This document shows positions 8,499-16,736 of a stretch of DNA of 64,000 nucleotides, in pieces. A model generated the notes under the pieces. It saw nothing but the letters and a program-made list of their open reading frames with translations. It was not told the origin of the DNA and did not search any database. Source of the stretch: Carnobacterium viridans (lineage in GTDB: Bacteria; Bacillota; Bacilli; Lactobacillales; Carnobacteriaceae); the NCBI RefSeq assembly GCF_900102725.1, contig NZ_FNJW01000008.1:2206501-2270500 (forward strand). Reading direction: 5' to 3'. Numbering within the stretch: the first letter of the stretch is position 1; the number at the start of each line of letters is the position of its first letter. The translations under genes and the position numbers were made by a program.

Positions 8499-9839
8499 TT
8501 GTCAAATGATTACTTGACGGTCACTGCATTGACTAAATACATTAAACGAAAATTTGAACGAGATCCTTATTTAGAACGAATTTATTTGACAGGAGAAATT
8601 TCTAACTTTCGAAATAGGGCAAATGCCCATCAATATTTTAGTTTAAAAGATGATCATGCCAAGATTTCTGCAATTATGTTTAAAGCAGCTTTCCAAAAGC
8701 TCAAATTCACTCCTGAAGAAGGAATGAAAGTATTAGTTATTGGACGGATTTCGTTATATGAAGCAAGCGGAAATTATCAAATAACGATTGAACATATGGA
8801 GCCAGATGGAGTGGGTGCTCTCTACCAAGCTTTAGAAGAAATGAAGAAAAAATTAAAAAACGAAGGAATTTTTGATGCACCAAAACAATTGATTCCTACG
8901 TTTCCTAAACGAATTGCAGTAGTAACGAGCCCAAGCGGTGCAGTTATAAGAGATATTATGACTACGATAAAGAGACGATTTCCCATTGTTCAATTGGTTA
9001 TTTATCCTACTCTTGTACAAGGAAATAAAGCGGCAGATGCAATTGTATCAAGTATCCGCATGATAGAGGAAAAAGGTGATTTTGACACAATGATCCTGGC
9101 ACGTGGTGGAGGCTCGATTGAAGATCTGTGGCCTTTCAATGAGGAAAAAGTTGCACGTGCGATATTTGAAGCACAAACACCGATCATTTCTTCTGTAGGG
9201 CATGAAACAGATACGACCATTGCTGATTTAGTGGCAGATGTACGTGCTGCAACTCCAACGGCAGCAGCAGAGATTTCTGTTCCTTTATTGTCGGATGAAT
9301 TGATCAAAATTGAACAATTAAAATTGCGGCTTGTTCAAAGCTATGCGCGAAAAGTGGAAATATTAAATCAACGGTTAACGAGCCAGTTAAATTCTTATAT
9401 TTTTAATCAACCGCAGCGGTTATATGAAGGGTATGCTCAAAAGTTAGATTTGCTGACTGAAAGGCTTATTCGAGCAATGGAAGAAAAAAATCAACAATTA
9501 AAAAACGATCTTAATGTTCATCTGCTTCAGTTAAACGCTCAAAATCCGACACAGTTAGTTAAACAAAAGCGTAGTGATTTAAGTGTTATGAATAGGCAAT
9601 TGACGACTCAAATGGAATGGTATATGGAAAATCAGACTAAACGTTTTCAATATGCTGTTCAATCGCTGGATTATTTAAGCCCTTTAAAAATTATGAATCG
9701 TGGCTATAGTTATGCAACAAAAGATGGAAAAGTTATTAAAGATAGTAAGCAAGTTGAAGCAGAAGACAAGATTCACATTCATTTGCACAAAGGAAGTTTT
9801 GAGGCAAAAGTCATAAAGAAAGAAGAGGAATCTAAATGA
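8499..9839 (+). CDS. xseA: Exonuclease VII large subunit
   Basis: XseA with XseB degrades single-stranded DNA from both ends. The start is taken as TTG 8499, eight bases after AAAGGAG; this gives 446 residues starting LSNDYLTVTALTKYIKRKF, the length usual for the family. An upstream reading from 8391 would add 36 non-conserved residues. The N-terminal OB fold contains YLTGEISNFRNRANAHQYF. The catalytic domain has ARGGGSIEDLWPFNEE and SSVGHETDTTIADLVAD. A long coiled-coil region follows. It overlaps xseB by four bases. Confidence 0.96.
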   Translation: MSNDYLTVTALTKYIKRKFERDPYLERIYLTGEISNFRNRANAHQYFSLKDDHAKISAIMFKAAFQKLKFTPEEGMKVLVIGRISLYEASGNYQITIEHMEPDGVGALYQALEEMKKKLKNEGIFDAPKQLIPTFPKRIAVVTSPSGAVIRDIMTTIKRRFPIVQLVIYPTLVQGNKAADAIVSSIRMIEEKGDFDTMILARGGGSIEDLWPFNEEKVARAIFEAQTPIISSVGHETDTTIADLVADVRAATPTAAAEISVPLLSDELIKIEQLKLRLVQSYARKVEILNQRLTSQLNSYIFNQPQRLYEGYAQKLDLLTERLIRAMEEKNQQLKNDLNVHLLQLNAQNPTQLVKQKRSDLSVMNRQLTTQMEWYMENQTKRFQYAVQSLDYLSPLKIMNRGYSYATKDGKVIKDSKQVEAEDKIHIHLHKGSFEAKVIKKEEESK

Positions 9840-10072
9840 GTACAGCAAAGAATTTGAAATTTGAAGAAGCTATGCAGCAATTAGAAGAAATCGTAACAAA
9901 CTTGGAACGTGGAGATGTTCCATTAGAAGAAGCGTTGGATCAATTTCAAAAAGGCGTTAGTTTAAGTAAATTTTGTAAGGAAGCCTTACAAAATGCAGAA
10001 CAAACTTTAACGAAAATAGTCGATGAAAACGGTAAAGAAAAATTATTTGAAGATGAAAGTGAAAGTAATTAA
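9836..10072 (+). CDS. xseB: Exonuclease VII small subunit
   Basis: The 78-residue all-helical protein has the family signature FEEAMQQLEEIVTNLERGDV followed by LEEALDQFQKGVSL. Several copies bind the helical arm of XseA and are needed for nuclease activity. The ATG overlaps the xseA stop (ATGA), which helps set the subunit ratio. It is acidic at the C-terminus. Confidence 0.96.
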   Translation: MSTAKNLKFEEAMQQLEEIVTNLERGDVPLEEALDQFQKGVSLSKFCKEALQNAEQTLTKIVDENGKEKLFEDESESN

Positions 10073-10087
10073 GAAAAGAGGGTCGAT

Positions 10088-10987
10088 ATGAATTTAAAGT
10101 CATTTAAAGATAATGTGATTCCATCATTTGAAGAGGAGATGCTTGGATACATTAGGGAGAATGGTACTGAAAAGGAATCATTACATGAAGCCATGGTTTA
10201 TTCTTTAGAAGCTGGCGGAAAAAGAATTCGACCTTTGCTTCTTTTAGCAACGATTCAATCGTTGGGAGGCGATAGTAGAAAAGGGTATGCCGTAAGTGCT
10301 GCTTTAGAGTTTATCCATACGTATTCCTTAATTCATGATGATTTACCAGCTATGGATAATGATGATTTGCGTAGAGGAAAACCGACGAGTCATATTGTTT
10401 ATGGTGAAGATACAGCAATTTTAGCCGGTGATGCTTTGTTAACACAAGCTTTTGAAATTATTGCTGCATCAGATGCTTCACCAGAAAAAAAAGTGAAATT
10501 AATTCTAGCATTAGCAAAATCTGCAGGCCCAGAAGGTATGATCTTGGGGCAAATGGCGGATATCCAAGGTGAAACGAAAGACTTAAGTTTGGAAGAATTG
10601 CAATTTATTCATCGGAACAAGACCGGTGAATTGTTAAAATTTCCTATTTACGCCGCATGTGTGATTGTTGACGCAGCAAAAGAAGTTGAAGAACAATTGA
10701 TGGGGTATGCTGAGCATATCGGATTAGCTTATCAAATTCGCGATGACATTTTAGATGTGATCGGAAATGTAGAAGAAATCGGCAAAAACACTGGAATGGA
10801 TGCAGCTCACAATAAGAGCACTTATCCAGGTTTGTTAACACTTGAAGGAGCTAAAAAAGCTTTGAACCAAGAGCTAACAACTGCAAAATTAAACTTACTG
10901 ACTGTGGAACAAATTAGTCGAGATTCAGCTAGACCGGTTCAAATTAATTTATTGGTAGAAATTATTGATCTTTTGGTGATCGATTAA
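10088..10987 (+). CDS. ispA: Polyprenyl (farnesyl/geranyl-type) diphosphate synthase
   Basis: This enzyme condenses isopentenyl diphosphate with allylic diphosphates to short prenyl diphosphates, precursors of undecaprenyl phosphate and quinones. The first Asp-rich motif is HDDLPAMDNDDLRRGKP and the second is IRDDILD; substrate-binding Gly-Gly-Lys-Arg-Ile-Arg-Pro appears as AGGKRIRPLLL. Its 299 residues match bacterial farnesyl diphosphate synthase. Chain length cannot be fixed from reading alone. The neighbours xseAB upstream and tlyA downstream are a common Firmicute order. Confidence 0.93.
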   Translation: MNLKSFKDNVIPSFEEEMLGYIRENGTEKESLHEAMVYSLEAGGKRIRPLLLLATIQSLGGDSRKGYAVSAALEFIHTYSLIHDDLPAMDNDDLRRGKPTSHIVYGEDTAILAGDALLTQAFEIIAASDASPEKKVKLILALAKSAGPEGMILGQMADIQGETKDLSLEELQFIHRNKTGELLKFPIYAACVIVDAAKEVEEQLMGYAEHIGLAYQIRDDILDVIGNVEEIGKNTGMDAAHNKSTYPGLLTLEGAKKALNQELTTAKLNLLTVEQISRDSARPVQINLLVEIIDLLVID

Positions 10988-11005
10988 AAAGGTGGGAACC
11001 GTCAC

Positions 11006-11833
11006 ATGAAAAAAGAACGAGTAGATATCCTCTTAGTCGAACAAGGCCTAGTAGAGTCTATTGAAAAAGCTAAAAGTATCATTATGGCTGGTCAAGTATA
11101 TACAGAAAAAGAAGAGCGGATCGATACTGCTGGAGAAAAAATTCCTTCTGAGACGAAACTTCATTTAAAAGGAAAACACTCTCGTTATGTCAGTCGAGGT
11201 GGGTTTAAATTAGAAAAGGCGATGAATGTTTTTGATGTGACGATTAAAGACAAAATTATGCTAGATATCGGTTCTTCTACTGGAGGATTTACCGATGCTG
11301 CTTTACAAAACGGAGCTAAATTGAGTTATGCATTAGATGTAGGGACGAACCAACTAGCCTGGAAACTACGCCAAGATCCAAGAGTCGTAGTGATGGAACA
11401 AACGAACTTTAGGTATTGCAAGCCAGAAGATTTTTCAAATGGGAGACCCAATTTGTCTTCTATTGATGTTTCATTTATTTCTTTACGCGTAATTCTCCCC
11501 GTGCTAAAGAACATTATTGCTTCTGGTGGAGATGTATTGGCTTTGATTAAACCTCAATTTGAGGCACATCGTGAAGATGTTGGTGAAAAAGGTATCGTCA
11601 GTGATAAACAAGTTCATGAGCAAGTTTTGACAGACATGCTTTCATTTGCAACAAACATTGGATACGATGTATTAAACTTAACATTTTCTCCTATTACAGG
11701 TGGAGAAGGCAACATTGAATTTTTAGCTCATTTAAAGTGGAATGACAAAACAAAAGGTGACCTAGCTGATTCTGTCGAGATAGAATCTGTTTTAAAAGAA
11801 GCATATGCTACACTAAAAAATGAAAAAAAATAA
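11006..11833 (+). CDS. tlyA: TlyA-family rRNA 2'-O-methyltransferase
   Basis: The product has 275 residues: an N-terminal S4 RNA-binding domain (ERVDILLVEQGLVESIEKAK, then YVSRGGFKLEKAM) and an FtsJ-type Rossmann methyltransferase (MLDIGSSTGGFTDAALQNGA). In studied members it methylates cytidines of 16S and 23S rRNA; some family members were described as hemolysins. The SAM-binding motif and the IKPQFEAHREDVGEKGIV segment are intact. The ribosome site is AGGTGGGAA. It lies between ispA and argR as in Bacillus yqxC. A terminator follows. Confidence 0.93.
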   Translation: MKKERVDILLVEQGLVESIEKAKSIIMAGQVYTEKEERIDTAGEKIPSETKLHLKGKHSRYVSRGGFKLEKAMNVFDVTIKDKIMLDIGSSTGGFTDAALQNGAKLSYALDVGTNQLAWKLRQDPRVVVMEQTNFRYCKPEDFSNGRPNLSSIDVSFISLRVILPVLKNIIASGGDVLALIKPQFEAHREDVGEKGIVSDKQVHEQVLTDMLSFATNIGYDVLNLTFSPITGGEGNIEFLAHLKWNDKTKGDLADSVEIESVLKEAYATLKNEKK

Positions 11834-11837
11834 GATA

Positions 11838-11880
11838 ACGGATGTATCATCTAAAATTGGTACATTCGTATTTTATTTTT
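11838..11880 (+). terminator. Terminator after tlyA
   Basis: An 11-bp stem with G-U pairs (11838-11848 with 11859-11869) is followed by ATTTTATTTTT. Confidence 0.7.
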
Positions 11881-11995
11881 AATTTTTAGGGTTTTTTGTT
11901 TTGATTTCTCATATTTTTTCTTTTCTATCTGAATTAAGTGCGCTATGATAGGAGTATTAAATGAATAATAGTGGTTATGAAAATGAGGTGGAAAC

Positions 11996-12445
11996 ATGAA
12001 AAAAAGAGAACGTCATCGTTTGCTACAAGAGTTGATTAAAGAAAATATTATTGAAAAACAAGAAGACTTTGTACGTATATTAGAAGAAAAGGGTATAGAA
12101 GTAACACAAGCAACTATTTCGCGTGATATTAAAGAACTTCAATTAGTTAAAGTTCCCTCTCAAATAGGAGGATATCAATATAGTTTACCGCCTGATATTC
12201 AATATGATACATCGAAAAAGTTGGAACGTTTATTTAAAGATGCTTTTGTTTCTATGGATACGCAAGATTGTTTTCTGCTCGTTCGAACCATTCCTGGAAA
12301 TGCTTTTGCTCTAGGTAGTTTAATTGATAATTCAAATTTTGACAGTGTTTTTGGAGCTATTTCAGGAGATGATACAGTACTGATTATTTGTCGTTCAAAT
12401 GAAGAAGCACTCCATTTAAAAAATCATTTTATACAATTAATTTAA
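11996..12445 (+). CDS. argR: Arginine repressor ArgR/AhrC
   Basis: ArgR is the hexameric arginine-responsive regulator of arginine biosynthesis and catabolism. The N-terminal winged helix includes VTQATISRDIKELQLVKV (about residues 35-52), and the C-terminal oligomerisation and arginine-binding domain includes the GDDTVLIICRS motif. At 149 residues it has full length. Many Lactobacillales encode several ArgR paralogues; this one stands beside recN, the position of Bacillus ahrC, so it is probably the ancestral copy. The ATG follows GAGGTGG. Confidence 0.95.
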   Translation: MKKRERHRLLQELIKENIIEKQEDFVRILEEKGIEVTQATISRDIKELQLVKVPSQIGGYQYSLPPDIQYDTSKKLERLFKDAFVSMDTQDCFLLVRTIPGNAFALGSLIDNSNFDSVFGAISGDDTVLIICRSNEEALHLKNHFIQLI

Positions 12446-12479
12446 GCAATCAAGAAAGAAGTATTGGAGGTGTTAAACA

Positions 12480-14198
12480 GTGCTTCAGGAATTAACCATT
12501 AAGGATTTTGCAATCATACAAGATTTGAATCTTAGTTTTAATCGTGGTATGACTGTTTTAACCGGAGAAACAGGAGCAGGGAAATCGATTATTATTGACG
12601 CAGTTGGGCTGCTTGCAGGTGGAAGAGGATCCAGTGAATTTATTCGTCATGGTGCAACTAAATGTGTTTTGGAAGCGTTGTTTTCATTAGAAGGAAATTC
12701 CACTACTTATAAATTACTAAAAGACTATGATATTGACAGTGAAGAAGATAGTGTGATTATTCAGCGTGACATTCATCGTAGTGGTAAAAATGTTTGTCGA
12801 ATCAACGGTCGTTTAGTAACGATTGCTACCTTGCGTCTAATTGGAGAATCCATCATTGATATTCACGGACAAAATGAACATCAAGAATTAATGAATCCAG
12901 AACGTCATTTAAATATGTTAGATCATTTTGGTGATCAGAAATTAATACAGTTAAAAAAGAATTATCAAGAAACTTATGCAGACTATAAAAAAGTTAAAAA
13001 AGCCTATGATAAATGGCAAAATGGAGAACAAGCATTAGCACAACGATTAGATATGCTTCAGTACCAAACAAATGAAATTGAAATAGCTGAACTTCTTGAT
13101 GGTGAGGAAGAAGAGCTGCTAGAAGAAAAAAATTTATTAGCTAATTATCAAAAAATTATGTCTGCACTATCCATTAGCTATGATACTTTGCAAGGAGATG
13201 AAGTCAATGGGATTGACTTGATTGGAAATGCAATGACTGAAATGAGTTCTTTAGAAGAAATAGATGAAAAATACAAAGTCTTGTCAGAAGCGATTTCAAG
13301 CAGTTATTTTCAACTTCAAGAAGCTGCTAGCGATATTTTAAGAGAAATGGATCAAACGGCCTATGATGAGGATCGCCTTAATGAAATTGAAAAAAGATTA
13401 GAGAGCATCAAACAATTAAAACGTAAATATGGTGATTCTATTACAGAAATCAAAGCATATTATGAAAAAATTGCGGCAGAATTAAATCAAATTATGAATC
13501 GTGAAAATCACCTGACGAATATGACAAAAGAGTTATCCCATTTATCGAAAGAATTGATTAAGCGAGGTAGCGAACTTTCTGAAAAGCGTAGAGTGGTAGC
13601 CAAAAAAATTGAACAAGCCATTCATGAACAATTAAAAGAATTGTATATGGAGAAAGTGGTATTCGAAGTTCAATTTTTCAAACCGATTCAAGATTTTGCG
13701 AGTGAAAATGCACACGAGTCTGGCTTTGATGATGTAGAGTTCTATATTGCTACAAATATGGGTGAACCGTTAAAACCTTTGGCTAGGGTAGCCTCTGGAG
13801 GAGAATTATCGCGCATGATGCTAGCTATGAAAACCATTTTTTCTAAATCTCAAGGCATTACTAGTATTATATTTGATGAGGTAGATACCGGTGTTAGCGG
13901 TCGAGTCGCTCAAGCGATTGCAAACAAAATTTATATGGTAGCTGTTCATTCTCAAGTCCTCTGCATTACACATCTGCCTCAAGTAGCTGCGATGGCTGAT
14001 AACCATTTATATATTTCAAAAAGTGTAGAAAATGATCGTACAAAAACGCATGTCAATTCTTTGGTATCTTTAGAAAAAATTGAAGAAATTGCGCGTATGT
14101 TAGCAGGTACTGAAATCACAAAACTGACTTTAGAACATGCTAAAGAATTAACTGTTTTAGCGGAAACAGAAAAACAAAGACAAAAGCAATTGAGTTAA
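12480..14198 (+). CDS. recN: DNA repair protein RecN
   Basis: RecN is an SMC-like ATPase that acts early in repair of double-strand breaks. Walker A GETGAGKS spans residues 29-36, a long coiled coil occupies about residues 150-370, and the C-terminal half has ASGGELSRMMLAMK (ABC signature), IIFDEVDTGVSG (Walker B) and LCITHLPQVAAMADNH. The start is GTG after GGAGGTG. The 572 residues are close to the family length. No LexA-like box is visible just upstream. It follows argR by 34 bases and probably shares its transcript. Confidence 0.97.
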   Translation: MLQELTIKDFAIIQDLNLSFNRGMTVLTGETGAGKSIIIDAVGLLAGGRGSSEFIRHGATKCVLEALFSLEGNSTTYKLLKDYDIDSEEDSVIIQRDIHRSGKNVCRINGRLVTIATLRLIGESIIDIHGQNEHQELMNPERHLNMLDHFGDQKLIQLKKNYQETYADYKKVKKAYDKWQNGEQALAQRLDMLQYQTNEIEIAELLDGEEEELLEEKNLLANYQKIMSALSISYDTLQGDEVNGIDLIGNAMTEMSSLEEIDEKYKVLSEAISSSYFQLQEAASDILREMDQTAYDEDRLNEIEKRLESIKQLKRKYGDSITEIKAYYEKIAAELNQIMNRENHLTNMTKELSHLSKELIKRGSELSEKRRVVAKKIEQAIHEQLKELYMEKVVFEVQFFKPIQDFASENAHESGFDDVEFYIATNMGEPLKPLARVASGGELSRMMLAMKTIFSKSQGITSIIFDEVDTGVSGRVAQAIANKIYMVAVHSQVLCITHLPQVAAMADNHLYISKSVENDRTKTHVNSLVSLEKIEEIARMLAGTEITKLTLEHAKELTVLAETEKQRQKQLS

Positions 14199-14210
14199 GA
14201 ATAAATAATT

Positions 14211-14256
14211 CTGTAAACCAATGGACTAAAAGTTCGTTGGTCTACAGGATTATTTT
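14211..14256 (+). terminator. Terminator-like hairpin after recN
   Basis: A 16-bp stem with one mismatch (14211-14226 with 14232-14247) and a T-rich but interrupted tail. It lies directly before repeat copy A. Confidence 0.65.
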
Positions 14257-14512
14257 GGCTCTATACTTTTTAGTGTTGATAGCTTAGTTAAATTAAGGAC
14301 ACGAAAATTCTGGAGGAATAGGGTTTGCTTGTAGCCATGCATTGAATTCAATGTGAATTATATAGCGTTAATGCTTTAGCAGTTACGCTATATTTGAGGC
14401 TTGAAAGCTCTGAAGACTACAGGCTTCAGGCGATTCCATGGCTCTCCACAAGCAAATCCGTCTATTCCAGAGGAATTTTTTTTATCAACACCATTTCCTA
14501 GGTGTAGAAGCA
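14257..14512 (+). repeat. Structured intergenic repeat, copy A (about 256 bp)
   Basis: This copy fills most of the gap between recN and msrA. The left end GGCTCTATAC..TAGTGTTGATAG matches the left end of copy B at 50581 in 23 of 26 bases. The right end carries the imperfect inverted counterpart (ATCAACACC, then GTGTAGAAGC). The core holds nested stems: 14321-14332 with 14448-14459, 14333-14339 with 14437-14443, and internal hairpins at 14340-14353, 14360-14393 and 14409-14430. No open reading frame of note occurs inside. The right end abuts the msrA stop codon. It could be a miniature mobile element or a structured RNA. Confidence 0.8.
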
Positions 14513-14514
14513 GT

Positions 14515-15165
14515 TTACCATCGAATACTGGCAAGGAGTTTTTCTAAAATTTTTTTTTCATTGTCACTCAATCCCCAAAATTCAAGTTCCTTTTTGATAT
14601 CTGTTAAAAGTCCGTATTCTCGAACAAAACCGTTCAAACGTGCAGCAATAGTTGAATTAATATAGTCAGTATACGTTGGAAAAAGATTGCTTACTTCCTC
14701 AAGAGCTTTAGGATAACGTTTCATAAAATATTTTTGATGGTGATCTTCTGCTCGGTAAAAATGAGTGTATGGGAGAATTTCAGTCTGTATTTGCTTATTG
14801 TATTTCTTTTCCCACTTACTTTTGACCTGATCAGCAATTTTTTGTTGTTCGGAATTATGATAAAACAAAAGTGAAAGATACTGGCGCCCCTTATAGTTGC
14901 GGTCTTTAACAGCATCATGACTGTCCCAAAATAAAGTTAAAATATCTGAGTAACAAATAACCTCAGGATCAAAATCAATTTCTAGCGTCTCAGAATGATC
15001 TCCAATGGATCTATAAGTAGGATTAGGTAAAGTACCGCCAGCATAACCAACGCGTGTTCGAATGACACCAGGGAGATGACCAAAACGACTATCGGGTCCC
15101 CAGAAGCAGCCCATACTAAAGGTAGCAGTTTGAGTGTTATTCGCTTGTCTATCAAAAGTTGTCAT
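14515..15165 (-). CDS. msrA: Peptide-methionine (S)-S-oxide reductase, divergent MsrA
   Basis: MsrA reduces methionine-S-sulfoxide in oxidised proteins. The catalytic Cys stands in MGCFWGPDSRFG, and GYAGG and NPTY, typical of the fold, follow. The usual GHAE is GDHSE here, and the segment equivalent to NDHGTQYRS reads RNYKGRQYLS, so a substrate-site Asp appears replaced. The 216-residue product has a C-terminal extension. The ATG at 15165 follows GGAGG; the TTG at 15180 overlaps that site and is unlikely. It lies on the minus strand, convergent with recN, and far from msrB (47.2 kb). Confidence 0.88.
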   Translation of the reverse strand: MTTFDRQANNTQTATFSMGCFWGPDSRFGHLPGVIRTRVGYAGGTLPNPTYRSIGDHSETLEIDFDPEVICYSDILTLFWDSHDAVKDRNYKGRQYLSLLFYHNSEQQKIADQVKSKWEKKYNKQIQTEILPYTHFYRAEDHHQKYFMKRYPKALEEVSNLFPTYTDYINSTIAARLNGFVREYGLLTDIKKELEFWGLSDNEKKILEKLLASIRW

Positions 15166-15186
15166 ATTGTAAACCTCCAAATATAA

Positions 15187-15234
15187 AAATAAAAACCACC
15201 TGAAACGATTTTAGAAAAATCATTTCAGATGGTG
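15187..15234 (-). terminator. Terminator downstream of the 43-codon gene
   Basis: Read on the minus strand, an 18-bp-class stem (15233 down to 15196, small loop near 15214) is followed by TTTTTATTTTTAT. It separates the small gene from msrA. Confidence 0.8.
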
Positions 15235-15238
15235 AGCT

Positions 15239-15370
15239 CTAACTCATAGTAATTAGTTTAGCTAAAACAGGTATAAATCCTGCAGCTAACATTGCGATCA
15301 GCATGATCCAGACAAAAACTTTAGTGAAGCGTTGAGTTTTTGAGACTGATTTTTTGTTTTTTGTAGCCAC
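15239..15370 (-). CDS. Small membrane protein, DUF4044-like, 43 residues
   Basis: A short gene on the minus strand starts with GTG at 15370 and stops with TAG at 15239. A GGGGG ribosome site lies about nine bases upstream. The peptide has a basic N-terminus (ATKNKKSVSKTQRFTK) and one hydrophobic helix (VFVWIMLIAMLAAGFIPVLA). The FxKVFVWIMLI pattern matches the DUF4044 family of tiny lactic-acid-bacterial membrane proteins and is reminiscent of Prli42. It is followed by its own strong terminator, so it forms a separate short transcript. Function is unknown. Confidence 0.8.
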   Translation of the reverse strand: MATKNKKSVSKTQRFTKVFVWIMLIAMLAAGFIPVLAKLITMS

Positions 15371-15443
15371 GAGGTAATCCCCCACTTTCGTATGGATATT
15401 TCCTACAGTTTACATCAAATAAGCAGAAGGAATCAATAGGCTA

Positions 15444-16400
15444 TTAAAAATAATCTTTTTTTCTTAGTATCCAAACGGTTAATCCACATATTGCAAGACT
15501 GATGAAGCAAAGTATCCAAAAAGCACCTGGAGTGTCTTCAAATGGGAGTGTCACGTTCATTCCCCAAAGTGCTCCGATAATATTTGGGATGGTCAAAACA
15601 ATGGTGATGGACGTTAATACTTTCATAATATTATTTAAATTATTTGAAATAACAGAAGAAAAGATAGCACTGATCTGTTCTAACATTTTATTTGATTGGC
15701 GAATCATTGCTTCGGCTTGTTGATTTTCAATGACCACATCATGTAAAAAGGAAAGAATACTTTTATCTGTATTGAAACGCTCAATAGCTTTTAAACGTTT
15801 AAAAATCGGATGATTGCTTTCAATGGCAGTACTAAAATAAACTAAACTTTTTTGAAGAGACATTAAAACAAATAGTTGACGGTTTTTAGAAGTCTTTGTA
15901 ATGGTGTCTTCTAATGTTTCGATTTTAGCATTAATTTCTTTTAAATAAGTAATGTAATCAGAAGAAATGTGCCAAGCAATATCAAGTAAAAATCGTTCTT
16001 GATTTGCACTTGATATTGGAAAATTAGGCTTATTATCAATCATACTTGAAATAAAACCAGGTGTATGAACAGCAGCCGTAATAACGGTTTTAGCTGTCAT
16101 AATAACTGCTAAAGGTCTGGTAACATATTCAGTATCGCTTGAGTTACTGGTTACTTTTAATGGATAAAGAAACAGTGCTAATGAAGAACTCTCGCTTTCA
16201 TCTAATTCTAAATTTTCATGTCTTGAAACCTCATCTGGATCTAATACACTAGAAAGGTAATCTTTTGGGAACCCAAAATGTTTAACCACTCGATTGATTT
16301 CATCAGATGTCGGATTAGATAGGTGTAGCCATTCCACATGAGTAAACTCAGTGTCATGGACAACTTTACCGTTAGTTGTTGTATAATAAGAATGAATCAT
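15444..16400 (-). CDS. corA: CorA-family magnesium transporter
   Basis: The 318-residue protein has the CorA plan: a soluble N-terminal alpha/beta funnel domain, a long helix, and two C-terminal membrane segments (ITIVLTIPNIIGALW, then FWILCFISLAICGLTVWIL). The pore signature GMN is present as WGMNV between them, and the basic end RKKDYF is typical. CorA pentamers carry Mg2+ (sometimes Co2+ or Ni2+) passively into the cell. The predicted start follows AAGGAGCG. An imperfect inverted repeat lies about 50-90 bases upstream of the start. Confidence 0.93.
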   Translation of the reverse strand: MIHSYYTTTNGKVVHDTEFTHVEWLHLSNPTSDEINRVVKHFGFPKDYLSSVLDPDEVSRHENLELDESESSSLALFLYPLKVTSNSSDTEYVTRPLAVIMTAKTVITAAVHTPGFISSMIDNKPNFPISSANQERFLLDIAWHISSDYITYLKEINAKIETLEDTITKTSKNRQLFVLMSLQKSLVYFSTAIESNHPIFKRLKAIERFNTDKSILSFLHDVVIENQQAEAMIRQSNKMLEQISAIFSSVISNNLNNIMKVLTSITIVLTIPNIIGALWGMNVTLPFEDTPGAFWILCFISLAICGLTVWILRKKDYF

Positions 16401-16736
16401 AGCAAACGCTCCTTGAAATAAGATTAATAGAAGATACGATTAAGAAATAAACTTTACTCTACTTAGTTTACACTAAGCAAGGTAAAAAAAGGTGAAAAGT
16501 ATGTTTTGTTAAAAGGAAAATTGCACTATCACTCAGAAAACACAAAAACTTTTGAATAAAAATGGTTAAATCGTATTTTTAACTTGAAAATGGTTGTAAC
16601 ATGAGTCAAAAATAAATTAACTTAACAGAATATATGAAACAACTTTTCATTTCTCTCTTTTTTTGCTAGGATAGTAAGGGACAAAGAAATAATAATCAAT
16701 TAAATAGAGGTTGAAGAGAAGGGAGTTCAAATAAAC
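16401..16736. other. Divergent intergenic region corA/gnd
   Basis: These 336 bases separate the minus-strand corA from the plus-strand gnd. They hold an imperfect inverted repeat at 16453-16486 near corA and a likely gnd promoter at 16644-16672. No credible gene is visible between them. Confidence 0.6.
16644..16672 (+). promoter_or_regulatory. Putative gnd promoter with extended -10
   Basis: TGC immediately precedes TAGGAT (16667-16672), giving an extended -10. A weak TTTTCA stands 17 bases upstream as the -35. Confidence 0.45.
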
